Positions 1-9,313 are shown, counted from the stretch's first letter. The stretch is 64,000 nucleotides of DNA from Agrococcus sp. SGAir0287 (GCF_005484985.1 NZ_CP027942.1:2604001-2668000); one strand, 5' to 3'. The notes: a model not told the origin generated them from the letters alone. Program-made: numbers and translations.

Positions 1-82
1 TGCGACGGCGCCTGGCGATGGCCTGCCGCCGTCTGCGCTCCCGATCCGTCGTCACCCGCCAAGGGTAGGCGGCGCGAGGCCG

Positions 83-583
83 CTAGAGCCGCTTCACCAT
101 GCGGGTGTTGCCGAGCGTGTTCTGCTTCACGTGCGCGAGGTCGAGGAACTCGGCGATGCCGTCGTCGTGCGAGCGCAGCAGCTGCTGGAAGACGTCGGGC
201 GGCACGATCTCCTCGGCGACGGCCTCGAAGCCGTGCCTGCCGAAGAACGCCGTCTCGAAGGTGAGGCAGAACAGCCGCGAGAGCCCGAGGTCCGCCGCGC
301 GCGCCTCGAGCGCCTCGAGGATCGCATGGCCGACGCCGGATCCGTGCACGTCGTCGGTGACGGCGATCGTGCGGATCTCCCCCAGGTCCTCCCACATCAC
401 GTGGAGGGCGCCGCAGCCGACGACCCGACCGTCGGCCTCGGCGACCACGAACTCCTGCACCGCCTCGAACAGCGTCACGAGCTCCTTGCCGAGCAGGATG
501 CGTCGCTGCACGTAGGGCTCGATGAGGTCGCGCATCGCGCGGACGTCGCTCGTGCGAGCCTGGCGGACGTGGACGGATGCCAT
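83..583 (-). CDS. GNAT-family amino-acid N-acetyltransferase (short ArgA-like)
   Basis: A 166-residue single-domain GNAT acetyltransferase. The acetyl-CoA loop reads VHGSGVGHAIL (about residues 79-89), preceded by the beta4 strand GEIRTIAV and followed by a FFGRHGF segment typical of short N-acetylglutamate synthase-like enzymes of actinobacteria (the M. tuberculosis Rv2747 type). By family, the likely role is acetylation of glutamate or glutamine as the first step of arginine synthesis, but no arg gene is nearby, so the substrate is inferred. The ATG at 583 is supported by a TAGCGT -10 box ending exactly six bases upstream (leaderless). It lies downstream of clpC on the same strand but is separated by a strong terminator, so it is probably its own unit. 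Confidence 0.8.
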   Translation of the reverse strand: MASVHVRQARTSDVRAMRDLIEPYVQRRILLGKELVTLFEAVQEFVVAEADGRVVGCGALHVMWEDLGEIRTIAVTDDVHGSGVGHAILEALEARAADLGLSRLFCLTFETAFFGRHGFEAVAEEIVPPDVFQQLLRSHDDGIAEFLDLAHVKQNTLGNTRMVKRL

Positions 584-589
584 GGCTCC

Positions 590-595
590 ACGCTA
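590..595 (-). promoter_or_regulatory. -10 box (leaderless) of the GNAT gene
   Basis: TAGCGT on the minus strand, followed by six bases and then the ATG at 583. This is the canonical actinobacterial leaderless arrangement. No clear -35 is seen. Confidence 0.6.
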
Positions 596-620
596 GCCGC
601 GGGCGGATGCCCCGCCCGAC

Positions 621-661
621 GCACGACGCCCCCGCATCCATCGGATGCGGGGGCGTCGTGC
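621..661 (-). terminator. Terminator downstream of clpC
   Basis: Perfect inverted repeat with 19-bp arms (621-639 and 643-661, arms GCACGACGCCCCCGCATCC and its complement) and a 3-base loop. It starts 14 bases after the clpC stop codon. As usual in high-GC actinobacteria there is no long U tract. Confidence 0.85.
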
Positions 662-674
662 CCGGAGGAGCGGG

Positions 675-3158
675 TCAGCCCGCGGTCGCCTCCACGGCCT
701 CCGCCGCGGGGCGCTTGTCCTCGACCGAGAACGTGAACGCGTCGTCCACGAAGTCGACGATCACGTGCGCGCCGGCGGCGAGCTCGCCGTGCAGGATCTT
801 CTCGCTCAGCACGTCCTCGACCTCGTGCTGCACGGCGCGACGCAGCGGCCGAGCGCCCAGCGCCGGGTCGTACCCGAGGTGGATGAGGCGCTCCTTCGCG
901 GGCGTCGTCAGCTCGATCGTCATGTCGCGGTCGAGCATGCGGTCGGCGAGGCGCTTCACGAACAGGTCGACGATCTGCAGCAGCTCCTCGGGGGTCAGCT
1001 GCGGGAAGACGATCGTCTCGTCGACGCGGTTGAGGAACTCGGGGCGGAACGACTTCTTCAGCTCCTCGTTGACCTTCGCCCGCATGCGGTCGTAGTCGTT
1101 CGCCGTGCTCCCCTCGAGCACGAAGCCCACGGGGCCGCCCGCGATGTCCTTCGTGCCGAGGTTCGTCGTCATGATGATGATCGTGTTCTTGAAGTCGACG
1201 ACGCGACCCTGACCATCCGTGAGACGACCCTCCTCGAGGATCTGCAGCAGCGAGTTGAAGATGTCCGCGTGCGCCTTCTCGATCTCGTCGAAGAGCACGA
1301 CGGAGAACGGCTTGCGGCGCACCTTCTCGGTGAGCTGGCCGCCCTCGTCGTAGCCGACGAAGCCGGGAGGGGCGCCGAAGAGGCGCGAGACGGTGTGCTT
1401 CTCGCTGTACTCCGACATGTCGAGCGAGATGAGGGCGTCCTCGTCGTCGAACAGGAACTCGGCGAGCGCCTTGGCGAGCTCGGTCTTGCCAACGCCCGTG
1501 GGGCCGGCGAAGATGAACGATCCGCCCGGACGGCGCGGGTCCTTGAGGCCCGCGCGCTGGCGTCGGATCGACTTCGCGAGCACGCCGATCGCCTCGTCCT
1601 GGCCGATGACGCGCTCGTGCAGCGCCTTCTCCATGAACACGAGGCGAGCGGACTCCTCCTCGGTGAGCTTGAAGACGGGGATGCCGGTCGCGTTCGCGAG
1701 CACCTCGGCGATGATGCCCTCGTCGAGCGTGCCCGTGGGCCCGCCGTCGCCGGAGCGCCACTGCTTCTCGAGGCGCAGGCGCTCGCCGAGGAGGTTCTTC
1801 TCCTCGTCGCGCAGGCGCGCGGCGCCCTCGAAGTCCTGGTCCTCGATCGCGCGCTCCTTGCGCATGCGCACGTCGGCGATCCGCTCGTCGAACTCGCGCA
1901 GCTCCGGCGGCGCCGACAGGATCGACAGCCGCAGGCGTGCACCGCCCTCGTCGATGAGGTCGATCGCCTTGTCGGGGAGGAAGCGATCCTGCACGTAGCG
2001 GTCGGCGAGGTTGGCGGCCGCGACGAGCGCGCCGTCGGTGATCGTGACCTTGTGGTGCGACTCGTAGCGGTCGCGCAGGCCCTTGAGGATGTTGATCGTG
2101 TGGGCGACCGAGGGCTCGTTCACCTGGATCGGCTGGAAGCGGCGCTCGAGCGCGGCATCCTTCTCGAAGTGCTTGCGGTACTCGTCGAGCGTCGTCGCGC
2201 CGATCGTCTGCAGCTCGCCGCGAGCCAGCAGCGGCTTGAGGATGTTCGCCGCGTCGATGGCACCCTCGGCGGCACCCGCGCCGACGAGCGTGTGGATCTC
2301 GTCGATGAAGGTGATGATGTCGCCGCGCGTGCGGATCTCCTTCGTGACCTTCTTGAGTCGCTCCTCGAAGTCTCCGCGGTAGCGGGAGCCGGCGATGAGC
2401 GAGCCGAGGTCGAGCGTGTAGACCTGCTTGTCCTTGAGCGTCTCGGGCACCTCGCCCTTGACGATCGCCTGCGCGAGGCCCTCGACGACGGCCGTCTTGC
2501 CGACGCCGGGCTCGCCGATGAGCACGGGGTTGTTCTTCGAGCGGCGCGAGAGGATCTGCATGACCCGCTCGATCTCCTTCTCGCGACCGATGACGGGGTC
2601 GAGCCGGCCCTCGCGAGCAGCGGCCGTGAGGTTGCGGCCGAACTGGTCGAGGATCTGCGACCCCTTCTGGTCGCTGCCCTGCTGCTGCGCCTCGCCGCCG
2701 ACCGTCGTCGACTCCCGCGACTGCGTGCCCGAGAGCAGCTGGTTCACGGTCTGGCGCACGCGGTTGAGGTCGGCGCCGAGCTTCACGAGCACCTGCGCCG
2801 CGACGCCCTCGCCCTCGCGGATGAGGCCGAGCAGCACGTGCTCCGTGCCGATGTAGTTGTGGCCGAGCTGCAGCGCCTCGCGCAGCGACAGCTCGAGCAC
2901 CTTCTTCGCACGCGGCGTGAAGGGGATGTGGCCGCTCGACTGCTGCGCACCGGTGCCGATGATGTCCTGCACCTGCTCGCGCACGGCGTCGAGCGAGATC
3001 CCGAGCTGCTCGAGCGCCTTCGCGGCGATGCCCTCACCCTCGTGGATGAGGCCGAGCAGGATGTGCTCGGTGCCGATGTAGTTGTGGTTGAGCATCTTCG
3101 CCTCTTCCTGGGCGAGGACGACCACACGGCGGGCGCGATCGGTGAACCGTTCGAACAT
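675..3158 (-). CDS. clpC: ATP-dependent Clp protease ATPase subunit ClpC
   Basis: An 827-residue class I Hsp100 (AAA+) unfoldase that feeds substrates to the ClpP peptidase in the cytoplasm. In order: two N-terminal Clp-N repeats (both containing a YIGTEH-LLGL core), a first AAA+ module with Walker A GEPGVGKT, a UVR-like helical segment around residues 415-450 ([16 protein letters not shown]), and a second AAA+ module with Walker [10 protein letters not shown] ClpP-contact loop is expected in module 2. Length matches the family (about 830-850). The ATG at 3158 has an AGGAGG six bases upstream; reading further upstream in frame lacks support. A TAGCCT box at 3190-3185 may be the -10. A strong terminator follows. 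Identity is secure. Confidence 0.98.
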   Translation of the reverse strand: MFERFTDRARRVVVLAQEEAKMLNHNYIGTEHILLGLIHEGEGIAAKALEQLGISLDAVREQVQDIIGTGAQQSSGHIPFTPRAKKVLELSLREALQLGHNYIGTEHVLLGLIREGEGVAAQVLVKLGADLNRVRQTVNQLLSGTQSRESTTVGGEAQQQGSDQKGSQILDQFGRNLTAAAREGRLDPVIGREKEIERVMQILSRRSKNNPVLIGEPGVGKTAVVEGLAQAIVKGEVPETLKDKQVYTLDLGSLIAGSRYRGDFEERLKKVTKEIRTRGDIITFIDEIHTLVGAGAAEGAIDAANILKPLLARGELQTIGATTLDEYRKHFEKDAALERRFQPIQVNEPSVAHTINILKGLRDRYESHHKVTITDGALVAAANLADRYVQDRFLPDKAIDLIDEGGARLRLSILSAPPELREFDERIADVRMRKERAIEDQDFEGAARLRDEEKNLLGERLRLEKQWRSGDGGPTGTLDEGIIAEVLANATGIPVFKLTEEESARLVFMEKALHERVIGQDEAIGVLAKSIRRQRAGLKDPRRPGGSFIFAGPTGVGKTELAKALAEFLFDDEDALISLDMSEYSEKHTVSRLFGAPPGFVGYDEGGQLTEKVRRKPFSVVLFDEIEKAHADIFNSLLQILEEGRLTDGQGRVVDFKNTIIIMTTNLGTKDIAGGPVGFVLEGSTANDYDRMRAKVNEELKKSFRPEFLNRVDETIVFPQLTPEELLQIVDLFVKRLADRMLDRDMTIELTTPAKERLIHLGYDPALGARPLRRAVQHEVEDVLSEKILHGELAAGAHVIVDFVDDAFTFSVEDKRPAAEAVEATAG

Positions 3159-3184
3159 CGCATGCCTCCTGACGTCTGGATTCG

Positions 3185-3190
3185 AGGCTA
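3185..3190 (-). promoter_or_regulatory. clpC: Candidate -10 box of clpC
   Basis: TAGCCT on the minus strand, 26 bases upstream of the clpC ATG. That leaves a short leader containing the AGGAGG ribosome binding site. I could not pick a convincing -35. Confidence 0.4.
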
Positions 3191-3291
3191 GACCGTGGAT
3201 GCGGGCTCCGGCGCCGCTGTTCGCTGTCGGCATGGCGCCGCGCGCTGGCCGCGGGTGACGCCACGCACAGGTGCGACCGATGCGCGCTGGA

Positions 3292-3297
3292 TACCCT
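3292..3297 (+). promoter_or_regulatory. Candidate -10 box of the CPBP protease gene
   Basis: TACCCT, 18 bases before the GTG at 3316, with GAGGAG between them. It faces away from the clpC promoter, so 3159-3315 is a divergent promoter region. Confidence 0.35.
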
Positions 3298-3315
3298 GCC
3301 TGGCGAGGAGGTCTC

Positions 3316-4920
3316 GTGAGCCTGGACGACCCGCGTCGCATCGGTGCCCCGCCGCCGCTCGCACGCCCGCAGCCCGCCGATCCGACCGCCGCCGTCGAGA
3401 ACCCTGCGGGCGCGATGCGCCCGCCCGAGCGCGTCGTACCGTCGGGCTTCAGCCGCGGCGAGGACGCCATCTACCGCGAGCAGTGGGGCGTCGAGCAGCC
3501 GCCGGCGCCGTCCGCGACCCAGCCGCCGCCGTGGCATCAGCCGCCCCCCGCGCCCCCGTCGCGGGCGCGCGTGCCCGCGGCCCTGCCGCTCGAAGGCCAG
3601 GTCTACGCGCAGGTGCTGCGTCCGCTGCCCCGCCGCGTCGGCCGCTGGTTCCTCGCGTGGGCGATCGCGATCGGCTTCTTCGCCCTCGGCCAGACGATCG
3701 CGCTCGTGCTGCTCATGCCGAGCATCATCGAGCTGTTCGCCGACCCGACGGCCGTCGCCGCGAACCCCGAGGAGCTCATGGGCTCCCTCATGGGCTCGCC
3801 CATGGCGTTCCTCGGCGTCAACCTCTCCTGGGCCGCGATGATCCCCGGCGCCGTCGTGGCGCTCGCCGCCTACGGCGACAAGGCGATGGGGTTCGCCTTC
3901 TCGGTCGCCGGTCGCTGGCGCTGGGGCGCCGTCGGCCGCTCGGCGCTCGTCGTCGCGCCCATCTTCGCCGTCTACGTCGGCATCACGTTCCTCATCGATC
4001 CGACCTTCGAATGGCGCTTCCAGCCCGACTGGCTGCTCGTCGCGATCGTCGTGCTCACGACGCCGCTGCAGTCCTCCGGCGAGGAGTTCGCCTTCCGCGG
4101 CATCGTCACGCAGCAGCTCGGCTCGTGGATGCGGAACCCCTGGGTGTCGTCGCTCGTGACGGGCGGCCTCATCGGCCTCGTCTTCGGCCTCGCGCACATC
4201 GGCTACCCGCCGCTGGCGATCCTGCAGGTGTCGCTCGTGGGCTTCACGTGCGCCATGCTCACGTTCCGCACCGGCGGCCTCGAGGCCGCATGCGTCGTGC
4301 ACACGGCGAACAACGTGTTCATCATGCTGCCGCTCGCGCTCATGGGCATGTCGCCGTTCGCGACGTCCTCGGGCGAGGAGGGGCCGTTCTGGATCCAGCT
4401 CGTCGCGTTCGTCGCCTGCGTCGCCGCGCTCGGGCTGTCGTACCTCGCGGTGCACCTCATGTCGCGGCGCTGGCAGCGACGCACCGAGGGGGCTCCGGGT
4501 GCCGAGCTCCTGCTGCTGCCGAAGCCGCAGCCGATCGCGTTCGCGCAGCCGGCCTACGCGGGTGCCCCGGGCATGCCCGGATACGCCGTGCCGGGCGACG
4601 GCGCTCCGGGCTACGGGATGCCGCCGCAGGCCGCCGCGCCGTTCGCCCCGGCGTCGCAGGCGACGCCCTTCGGCGCACCGACGACCTTCGGGCCGTCGGC
4701 TGGCTGGCAGCAGCAGGCGCAGGCCGCGGGATGGCAGCCTCCCGGCCAGTGGCACGCGTATGCGCCGCGGCGGGATGACGCGCCGCAGGGCGAGGCGCGG
4801 CAGGTCGGCTGGGGTGCGCCGGTCGAGCCGCCGCAGGGCGATGCCTCCCGCGGCTGGGACGCGCCGGTCGAGCCGCCCGCATCGGACCCGGCGTCCGAGC
4901 CGCCGCGCGACGAGCGCTGA
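3316..4920 (+). CDS. CPBP-family intramembrane glutamic protease (Abi-like)
   Basis: A 534-residue polytopic membrane protein. After a Pro-rich cytoplasmic N-terminus (about 95 residues), around eight hydrophobic segments carry the CPBP signature: an EExxxR motif in SGEEFAFRG and a downstream FGLAHIG motif supplying a catalytic His. By family this is an intramembrane protease or prenyl-processing-like enzyme; the substrate is unknown. The C-terminal 130 residues are Gly/Pro/Gln-rich and end with a short imperfect repeat (WGAPVEPPQGDA, WDAPVEPPASDP). The GTG start at 3316 is preferred because GAGGAG lies 4-5 bases upstream and a TACCCT box at 3292 sits about 24 bases upstream; an ATG at 3271 would lie upstream of that promoter. 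Confidence 0.85.
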   Translation: MSLDDPRRIGAPPPLARPQPADPTAAVENPAGAMRPPERVVPSGFSRGEDAIYREQWGVEQPPAPSATQPPPWHQPPPAPPSRARVPAALPLEGQVYAQVLRPLPRRVGRWFLAWAIAIGFFALGQTIALVLLMPSIIELFADPTAVAANPEELMGSLMGSPMAFLGVNLSWAAMIPGAVVALAAYGDKAMGFAFSVAGRWRWGAVGRSALVVAPIFAVYVGITFLIDPTFEWRFQPDWLLVAIVVLTTPLQSSGEEFAFRGIVTQQLGSWMRNPWVSSLVTGGLIGLVFGLAHIGYPPLAILQVSLVGFTCAMLTFRTGGLEAACVVHTANNVFIMLPLALMGMSPFATSSGEEGPFWIQLVAFVACVAALGLSYLAVHLMSRRWQRRTEGAPGAELLLLPKPQPIAFAQPAYAGAPGMPGYAVPGDGAPGYGMPPQAAAPFAPASQATPFGAPTTFGPSAGWQQQAQAAGWQPPGQWHAYAPRRDDAPQGEARQVGWGAPVEPPQGDASRGWDAPVEPPASDPASEPPRDER

Positions 4921-4933
4921 TCGCGCCCGGACG

Positions 4934-4967
4934 ACGAACGCCCGCACCATCCGGTGCGGGCGTTCGT
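4934..4967. terminator. Bidirectional terminator hairpin
   Basis: Perfect 15-bp inverted repeat (arms 4934-4948 and 4953-4967, ACGAACGCCCGCACC and its complement) with an ATCC loop. It lies between two convergent genes, 14 bases after the CPBP stop and 24 bases after the stop of the small membrane protein on the other strand. Confidence 0.85.
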
Positions 4968-4990
4968 GCGTCGCGGACGGCGTCCGCGCG

Positions 4991-5167
4991 TCAGCGCTTG
5001 GGCGGCAGGCCGGCCTTCTCGCGCTCCTCGGCCTCGATCTCGTCGTAGACGCGTCGCGCCGTGCGGTCGGCGCGGAGGATCGAGCGGAGCACGAACCAGA
5101 ACACGACGCAGATGACGATGGTCGGGATCAGCGAGAAGATCGCGTTCCCCCAGAAGTCCTGCGGCAT
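4991..5167 (-). CDS. Small single-pass membrane protein, 58 aa
   Basis: Starts MPQDFWGNAIFSLIP, runs through one strongly hydrophobic helix (about residues 10-30, ending FWFVLRSILRA), and ends in a charged cytoplasmic tail (YDEIEAEEREKAGLPPKR). Short proteins of this shape are common in Microbacteriaceae, but I do not know a function. The ATG at 5167 is strongly supported: a TACCAT box ends exactly six bases upstream, giving a leaderless message. Longer in-frame readings run into the upstream repeat block and should be discarded. Confidence 0.7.
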   Translation of the reverse strand: MPQDFWGNAIFSLIPTIVICVVFWFVLRSILRADRTARRVYDEIEAEEREKAGLPPKR

Positions 5168-5173
5168 GCCTCC

Positions 5174-5179
5174 ATGGTA
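5174..5179 (-). promoter_or_regulatory. -10 box (leaderless) of the 58-aa membrane protein
   Basis: TACCAT on the minus strand with a six-base gap to the ATG at 5167. Confidence 0.55.
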
Positions 5180-5189
5180 CCGCGGGGCG

Positions 5190-6225
5190 CGCGAACGATC
5201 CCCCGCCAGCCGTGGTCGAGGACGATCCCGCACATGCTGGTCGAGGACGCTGCGATCGCAGCGAGGAGTCGCCACGAGACCCGCGCCACCGACGGACCTC
5301 GCGCCGCGCACCGCCCCGCGCGGCACGACGAGTCTCGTGACGCGGAGGCGCTGCACGCCTGCGCTCCCCGACCAGCTGATGGGCGACGCCCGAGCCCGAA
5401 GGGCGACGCTCCGACCCCGAAGCCCGAGCCCTCAACCCGCTCCCTGAGGTGCGAGCCCGAAGGGCGAGCCCCCGTCCCGCTCCCTGAGGTGCGACCCCGA
5501 AGGGCGAGCCCCCGACCCGCTCCCTGAGGTGCGAGCCCGAAGGGCGAGCCTCGAAGGGCACCAGCCATGGCGTCGACCACGGGACCCTTCGAGGCTCGCT
5601 TCGCTCGCACCTCAGGGAGCGGTGAGGGGAAGCCGCCGACGCGATCCGACCGCGCCGCGCACCGCCCCGCGCGGCACGACGGGTCTCGTGACGCGAACGC
5701 GCTGCGCGCCTGCGCTCCCCGACCACCTGGTGAGGGACGCCCGAGCCCGAGGGACGACGCTCTGACCCCGAAGGGCGAGCCCCCGACCCGCTCCCTGAGG
5801 TGCGAGCCCGAAGGGCGAGCCTCGAAGGGCACCAGCCATGGCGTCGACCACGGGACCCTTCGAGGCTCGCTTCGCTCGCACCTCAGGGAGCGGTGAGGGG
5901 AAGCCGCGGACACGATCCGACCGCGCCGCGCACCGCCCCGCGCGGCACGACGGGTCTCGTGACGCGAAGGCGCTGCGCGCCTGCGCTCCTCGACCAGCCG
6001 ATGGGCGACCCGCGAGCACGGTCGGCGACGCTCGAGGACGAAGGGCGACGGCCCGAGCCCGAAGGGCGAGCCCCCCGACCCGCTCCCTGAGGTGCGAGCC
6101 CGAAGGGCGAGCCTCGAAGGGCACCAGCCATGGCGTCGACCACGGGACCCTTCGAGGCTCGCTTCGCTCGCACCTCGGGGAGCGGTGGTCGGAGCGCCGG
6201 AGGCGGGCGACCCTCGTCTGCCGCG
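5190..6225. repeat. Intergenic palindromic repeat block A
   Basis: About 1 kb without a credible gene. It consists of three imperfect direct copies of a roughly 270-290 bp unit; the shared landmark TCGAAGGGCACCAGCC begins at 5551, 5822 and 6114 (spacings 271 and 292). Each unit contains opposed arms (GAGGTGCGAGC...AGCCTCGAAGG facing CCTTCGAGGCT...GCTCGCACCTC), a CACCGCCCCGCGCGGCACGA segment, and a GTCTCGTGACGCG...CTCCTCGACCAGCTG-like half. Before the first full copy are shorter arrays of GCGAGCCCGAAGGGCGAGCC. The block directly abuts the lysS stop codon. The same arms recur at four other loci in the window. Confidence 0.85.
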
Positions 6226-6231
6226 TCCGCG

Positions 6232-7962
6232 CTAGGGACGCAGCAGCGCGCGCAGGCGCTCCTCGCCGATCGCCAGCAGCAGCGTCGGCAGGCGCGGGCC
6301 GGCGTCGCGGTCGACGAGCAGCCGGTAGAGCAGCGTGAAGAACGCGCGCTGCTCGGCGGCGATCTCCTTGTCGCCCTTGACGATCGCGGTCGGCTCGAGG
6401 CCGCGCTGCACCTTCACGACGCCGTAGACCTGGTTCGTGAGCCCCTCGATGGTCCACGCGTCGCCGATCGGAGGCAGGCCGCCGCCGCCGTCGAGCAGCA
6501 GGTCGATCGCGCCGCGCTGGCCCGGCTCGAGCGCGGTGAGGGCCTCGCGGTCGGGCTCGTCGCGCACGACGGTTCGCTCCTCGGCGGGCATCTGCGTCGC
6601 CACCCACGTCTCGACGCGGCCGAGGCGCGGCTGCAGCGTGCCGAGGTCCCCGACCGACGCATCCACCTGGCGCACGAGGCGCACGAGCTGCGCGGGGTCG
6701 CCGGTCGAGAGGTCGACGAGGGATGCGAGGGTGCGGAAGGCGACGCGGTGGGGCGTCGACTCGAGCGTCTCGTCGGCGGTGCCGATCGCGCGCGCATGCG
6801 CGGCGACCTCCGCGGCGCCCGCCGTGCCCGCCTCGAGCTTGCGGGCCAGCGCGTCCCACTCGTCGTAGAGCCGCTGCAGCTCGGAGCCGAAGGCGACGTC
6901 GAACGACTGGTTCATGCGGCGCCGTGCGTACTGCCAGCGCAGCACGGGGCCCTCCATGACCTGCAGCGCGTCGATCGGGGCCGGCGCACCGCCGCGCGAC
7001 GACGACATCTTCGCCGCTCCCCCGAATCCGACGAACGCGTACATCGGGCCGTACGGGCGCTCCCAGCCGAACAGCGGCGCGAGCTCGAGGCCGACCTGGA
7101 ACGACGAGCCCGGCGACTGATGGTCGACGCCCGAGGGCTCGAAGACGACGCGCTCGTAGGCCCAGCGCATCGGCCAGTCGACCTTCCAGACGAGCTTGCC
7201 CGAGCGGTGCTCGCGCAGCAGCACGGTCTCGGCGTGCCCGCACGCGCACGAGTACGACAGCTCGGTCGTCTCGTCGTCGTAGGCGGTGATCGTCGTGAGG
7301 TCGGTGCCGCACGCCGTGCAGTACGGCTTGTACGGGTAGTACTCGGCGCCGCCCGAGCCATCGTCCTCCGAGGCCGCGCCCGATCCGGCCTCGAGCGCCT
7401 TCTGCAGCTCCTCGTCGTCGTCCTTCGCGGCGGGCAGGGTGCGGAAGCGCGCGAGGATCGCGTCGATCTCGCGCCGCATGCGCATGGCGGCGAGGATCTG
7501 CTCGGTGTACGCGCCCGAGGTGTACTGCTCGGTCTGCGAGATGCCGCGGTAGCGGATGCCGAGGGCGGCGAAGCCCTCCTCCGCCTGCGCGCGGAAGTGC
7601 GCCGCCCACGACTCGTGCGGCGAGCCGGGAGGGGCGGGCACGGCCGTGAGCGGCTTGCCGATGTGCTCGGCCCACGACTCGTCGACGCCCTCGATGCCCT
7701 TCGGCACCTTGCGGAAGCGGTCGTAGTCGTCCCACGAGATGATGTGCTCGACCTCGAGGCCGCGGCGGCGGATCTCATCGCTGACGAGGTGCGGGCTCAT
7801 GACCTCGCGGAAGTTGCCGAGGTGGATGACGCCGGAGGGCGAGAGGCCGGAGGCCACGACGGGCGGGGTGCCGCGACGCTCGGCCTCGGCGATCACCTCG
7901 TCGGCGAGCCTCGAGACCCAGTCGTCGCGGACGTCGGTGGGGGTCGGGGTCGGCGAGCTCAC
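6232..7962 (-). CDS. lysS: Class I lysyl-tRNA synthetase
   Basis: A 576-residue class I LysRS (archaeal/LysK type), which charges tRNA-Lys through a Rossmann active site and is unrelated to the class II enzyme. Visible signatures are HLGN (about residues 47-50, the HIGH equivalent), KMSSS (about 318-322), and a Cys cluster CTAC...CAC (about residues 215-241) that probably binds zinc. Length fits the family. The GTG at 7962 is chosen because a TAGGAT box (7976-7971) would place transcription start 1-2 bases before it; the in-frame GTG at 7968 would lie upstream of that start point. It sits in the conserved panC-lysS-clpC neighbourhood, followed at once by repeat block A. Confidence 0.95.
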   Translation of the reverse strand: MSSPTPTPTDVRDDWVSRLADEVIAEAERRGTPPVVASGLSPSGVIHLGNFREVMSPHLVSDEIRRRGLEVEHIISWDDYDRFRKVPKGIEGVDESWAEHIGKPLTAVPAPPGSPHESWAAHFRAQAEEGFAALGIRYRGISQTEQYTSGAYTEQILAAMRMRREIDAILARFRTLPAAKDDDEELQKALEAGSGAASEDDGSGGAEYYPYKPYCTACGTDLTTITAYDDETTELSYSCACGHAETVLLREHRSGKLVWKVDWPMRWAYERVVFEPSGVDHQSPGSSFQVGLELAPLFGWERPYGPMYAFVGFGGAAKMSSSRGGAPAPIDALQVMEGPVLRWQYARRRMNQSFDVAFGSELQRLYDEWDALARKLEAGTAGAAEVAAHARAIGTADETLESTPHRVAFRTLASLVDLSTGDPAQLVRLVRQVDASVGDLGTLQPRLGRVETWVATQMPAEERTVVRDEPDREALTALEPGQRGAIDLLLDGGGGLPPIGDAWTIEGLTNQVYGVVKVQRGLEPTAIVKGDKEIAAEQRAFFTLLYRLLVDRDAGPRLPTLLLAIGEERLRALLRP

Positions 7963-7970
7963 GGACACCG

Positions 7971-7976
7971 ATCCTA
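7971..7976 (-). promoter_or_regulatory. lysS: -10 box of lysS
   Basis: TAGGAT on the minus strand, eight bases before the GTG at 7962. It predicts a near-leaderless transcript, and separates lysS from the lipoprotein gene upstream. Confidence 0.5.
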
Positions 7977-8005
7977 CGGCGCGGGCGGATGCGCCGCGGC
8001 GATGC

Positions 8006-9247
8006 TCACGAGGCGTCGAGCGCCGAGAGGCGCAGGGTGCCGAGCACCTCGACGATGACCCGATGCTCGTACGAGCCCACCGGCAATCGCCGATCGGCGT
8101 AGCGGTCGTAGATCAGCCCGGGCGCGTCCGTCTGGTACGGCGTCGTCGCCCGTATCATGCCGCCCGCGACGAGGACGCCGGGGTCGAGGCAGCCGGCGTC
8201 GACGTCCGAGGTCGAGAGCACCGCCACGATGACGAGGTCGGCGACCTCGAGCGTCACCGCCTCGAGCGTCGATGCCGCGGTGCCCTGCAGGGCGCCGACG
8301 AGCGGCTCGATGGGCACCCGCTCGAGCACGGTGAACGGCCCCAGGCCCGCCGTGCCGGGCGCGCAATCGCTGACGAAGGGGAACTCGGCTCGATCGCGGT
8401 AGGTCGCCACGTCGAGGGCCTGGAAGCCGTCGGGGGTCGAGAGCACGACGAACGGGCCGTCGGGCGACGAGAGCTCCTCGACGGTCCAGCCCTCGGGGTG
8501 CGAGAACGCGATGCCGCCATCGGCCGAGACGTAGTCGACCCACGGGACGTCGGCGACGGGGTCGACGCCGTCGGGCATCGCATCCCAGGGCAGCGGCTCG
8601 AGCTCGAGCGTCGCCAGCAGCTCGAGCACCTCGGTCGTGTCGGGCGCCTCGAGGCACGCGATCGCGCTCGCCTCGTCGACGACAGAGCCGCACTCGGGGA
8701 CGGCGGCGAGGTCGCTGGAGAAGGAGTGCAGCCGGTCGACGCCGTCGAGCATCACCGAGCCGTTCGGGTCGCTCGGGTCGTCCACCACGGTGGCCTGGAC
8801 CTGCCAGACGCCGTCGGCAGCGGTCGACCACCACGCTGCGGCGTGCAGGCCGCCGGGCATCGCGATCGCCTGCACGACGCCGCGGTCGGCCGCGGCGCCG
8901 ACGTCGTCGGCGTAGCCGTCGCCGTAGCGCGCACGCACGACGGCGTCCTCGTCGAGCACCGTGAGCCAGTTCTGCCAGATGGGTCCGCCGTGGTTGCTCA
9001 TCGGCTCGAGCAGGCTGTCGTCCTGGACGGTCCAGCCCGCGGGCAGCGCGAACGACGCCGTGCCGTTCTGCGTCGTGACCGTCGTCGGCTCGGCCGTGGG
9101 CGTCGGGCTCGCGCTCGGGCTCGGGCTCGGCGCGCCCAGGTCGACCTCCTCGGGCTCCGCGGCCGCGGCACAGCCCGCGAGCAGCGCGGCGGCAGTCAGC
9201 GCGCCGATCGACGTCGCGATGCGGGATCGATGTGCCCGTGCGATCAC
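8006..9247 (-). CDS. Secreted lipoprotein, predicted ECF-regulon member (two-domain)
   Basis: A 413-residue predicted lipoprotein. An N-terminal signal peptide ends in lipobox LAGC, followed by an acidic Ser/Pro/Thr linker and two related extracytoplasmic domains, each opening with a hydrophobic P-x-GWTV motif (ALPAGWTV and SHPEGWTV). The same type of motif (YPADWT, MPADWT) opens the lipoproteins at 20909 and 21730, so I group the three. Function unknown. The GTG at 9247 has GAGAGGAGG five bases upstream; an in-frame start at 9289 would lie inside the predicted -10 box. The upstream motif at 9287-9313 matches that of the ECF sigma gene just upstream, suggesting control by it. Confidence 0.75.
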   Translation of the reverse strand: MIARAHRSRIATSIGALTAAALLAGCAAAAEPEEVDLGAPSPSPSASPTPTAEPTTVTTQNGTASFALPAGWTVQDDSLLEPMSNHGGPIWQNWLTVLDEDAVVRARYGDGYADDVGAAADRGVVQAIAMPGGLHAAAWWSTAADGVWQVQATVVDDPSDPNGSVMLDGVDRLHSFSSDLAAVPECGSVVDEASAIACLEAPDTTEVLELLATLELEPLPWDAMPDGVDPVADVPWVDYVSADGGIAFSHPEGWTVEELSSPDGPFVVLSTPDGFQALDVATYRDRAEFPFVSDCAPGTAGLGPFTVLERVPIEPLVGALQGTAASTLEAVTLEVADLVIVAVLSTSDVDAGCLDPGVLVAGGMIRATTPYQTDAPGLIYDRYADRRLPVGSYEHRVIVEVLGTLRLSALDAS

Positions 9248-9286
9248 GGCCGCCTCCTCTCGTGCGGCCTTCGCCGCGCATCCCGA

Positions 9287-9313
9287 CATGTCCAGCAGGC
9301 GAGCGGCGTCACC
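9287..9313 (-). promoter_or_regulatory. Predicted ECF promoter, copy C (lipoprotein 8006-9247)
   Basis: GGTGACG (9313-9307), 13-base spacer, GGACATG (9293-9287), then 39 bases to the start codon. Matches the motif before the ECF sigma gene in sequence and spacing. Confidence 0.6.

Noticed and set aside
3..68. Possible 3' tail of a plus-strand gene (22 codons ending in TAG at 66-68)
   Set aside because: Too short to tell from chance; Arg-rich peptide with no motif.
645..3191. Open frame of about 850 codons opposite clpC, and similar long antisense frames opposite ftsH (17967-20165), ACOX (35175-37427), treY/treZ (46717-50067) and GH38 (53839-57897)
   Set aside because: High G/C at third positions removes stops from the antisense frame. 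Each lies over a gene with clear family motifs, and the antisense products are Arg/Ala/Asp-rich with no recognisable domain.
5190..6225. Possible CRISPR array because of regular repeats
   Set aside because: Repeat units are about 270-290 bp, palindromic and without unique spacers; no cas gene is present.
5529..6338. Several overlapping frames in repeat block A, and like frames in blocks B, C and D
   Set aside because: They translate the same repeat units into similar low-complexity peptides, lack ribosome sites, and are broken between copies.
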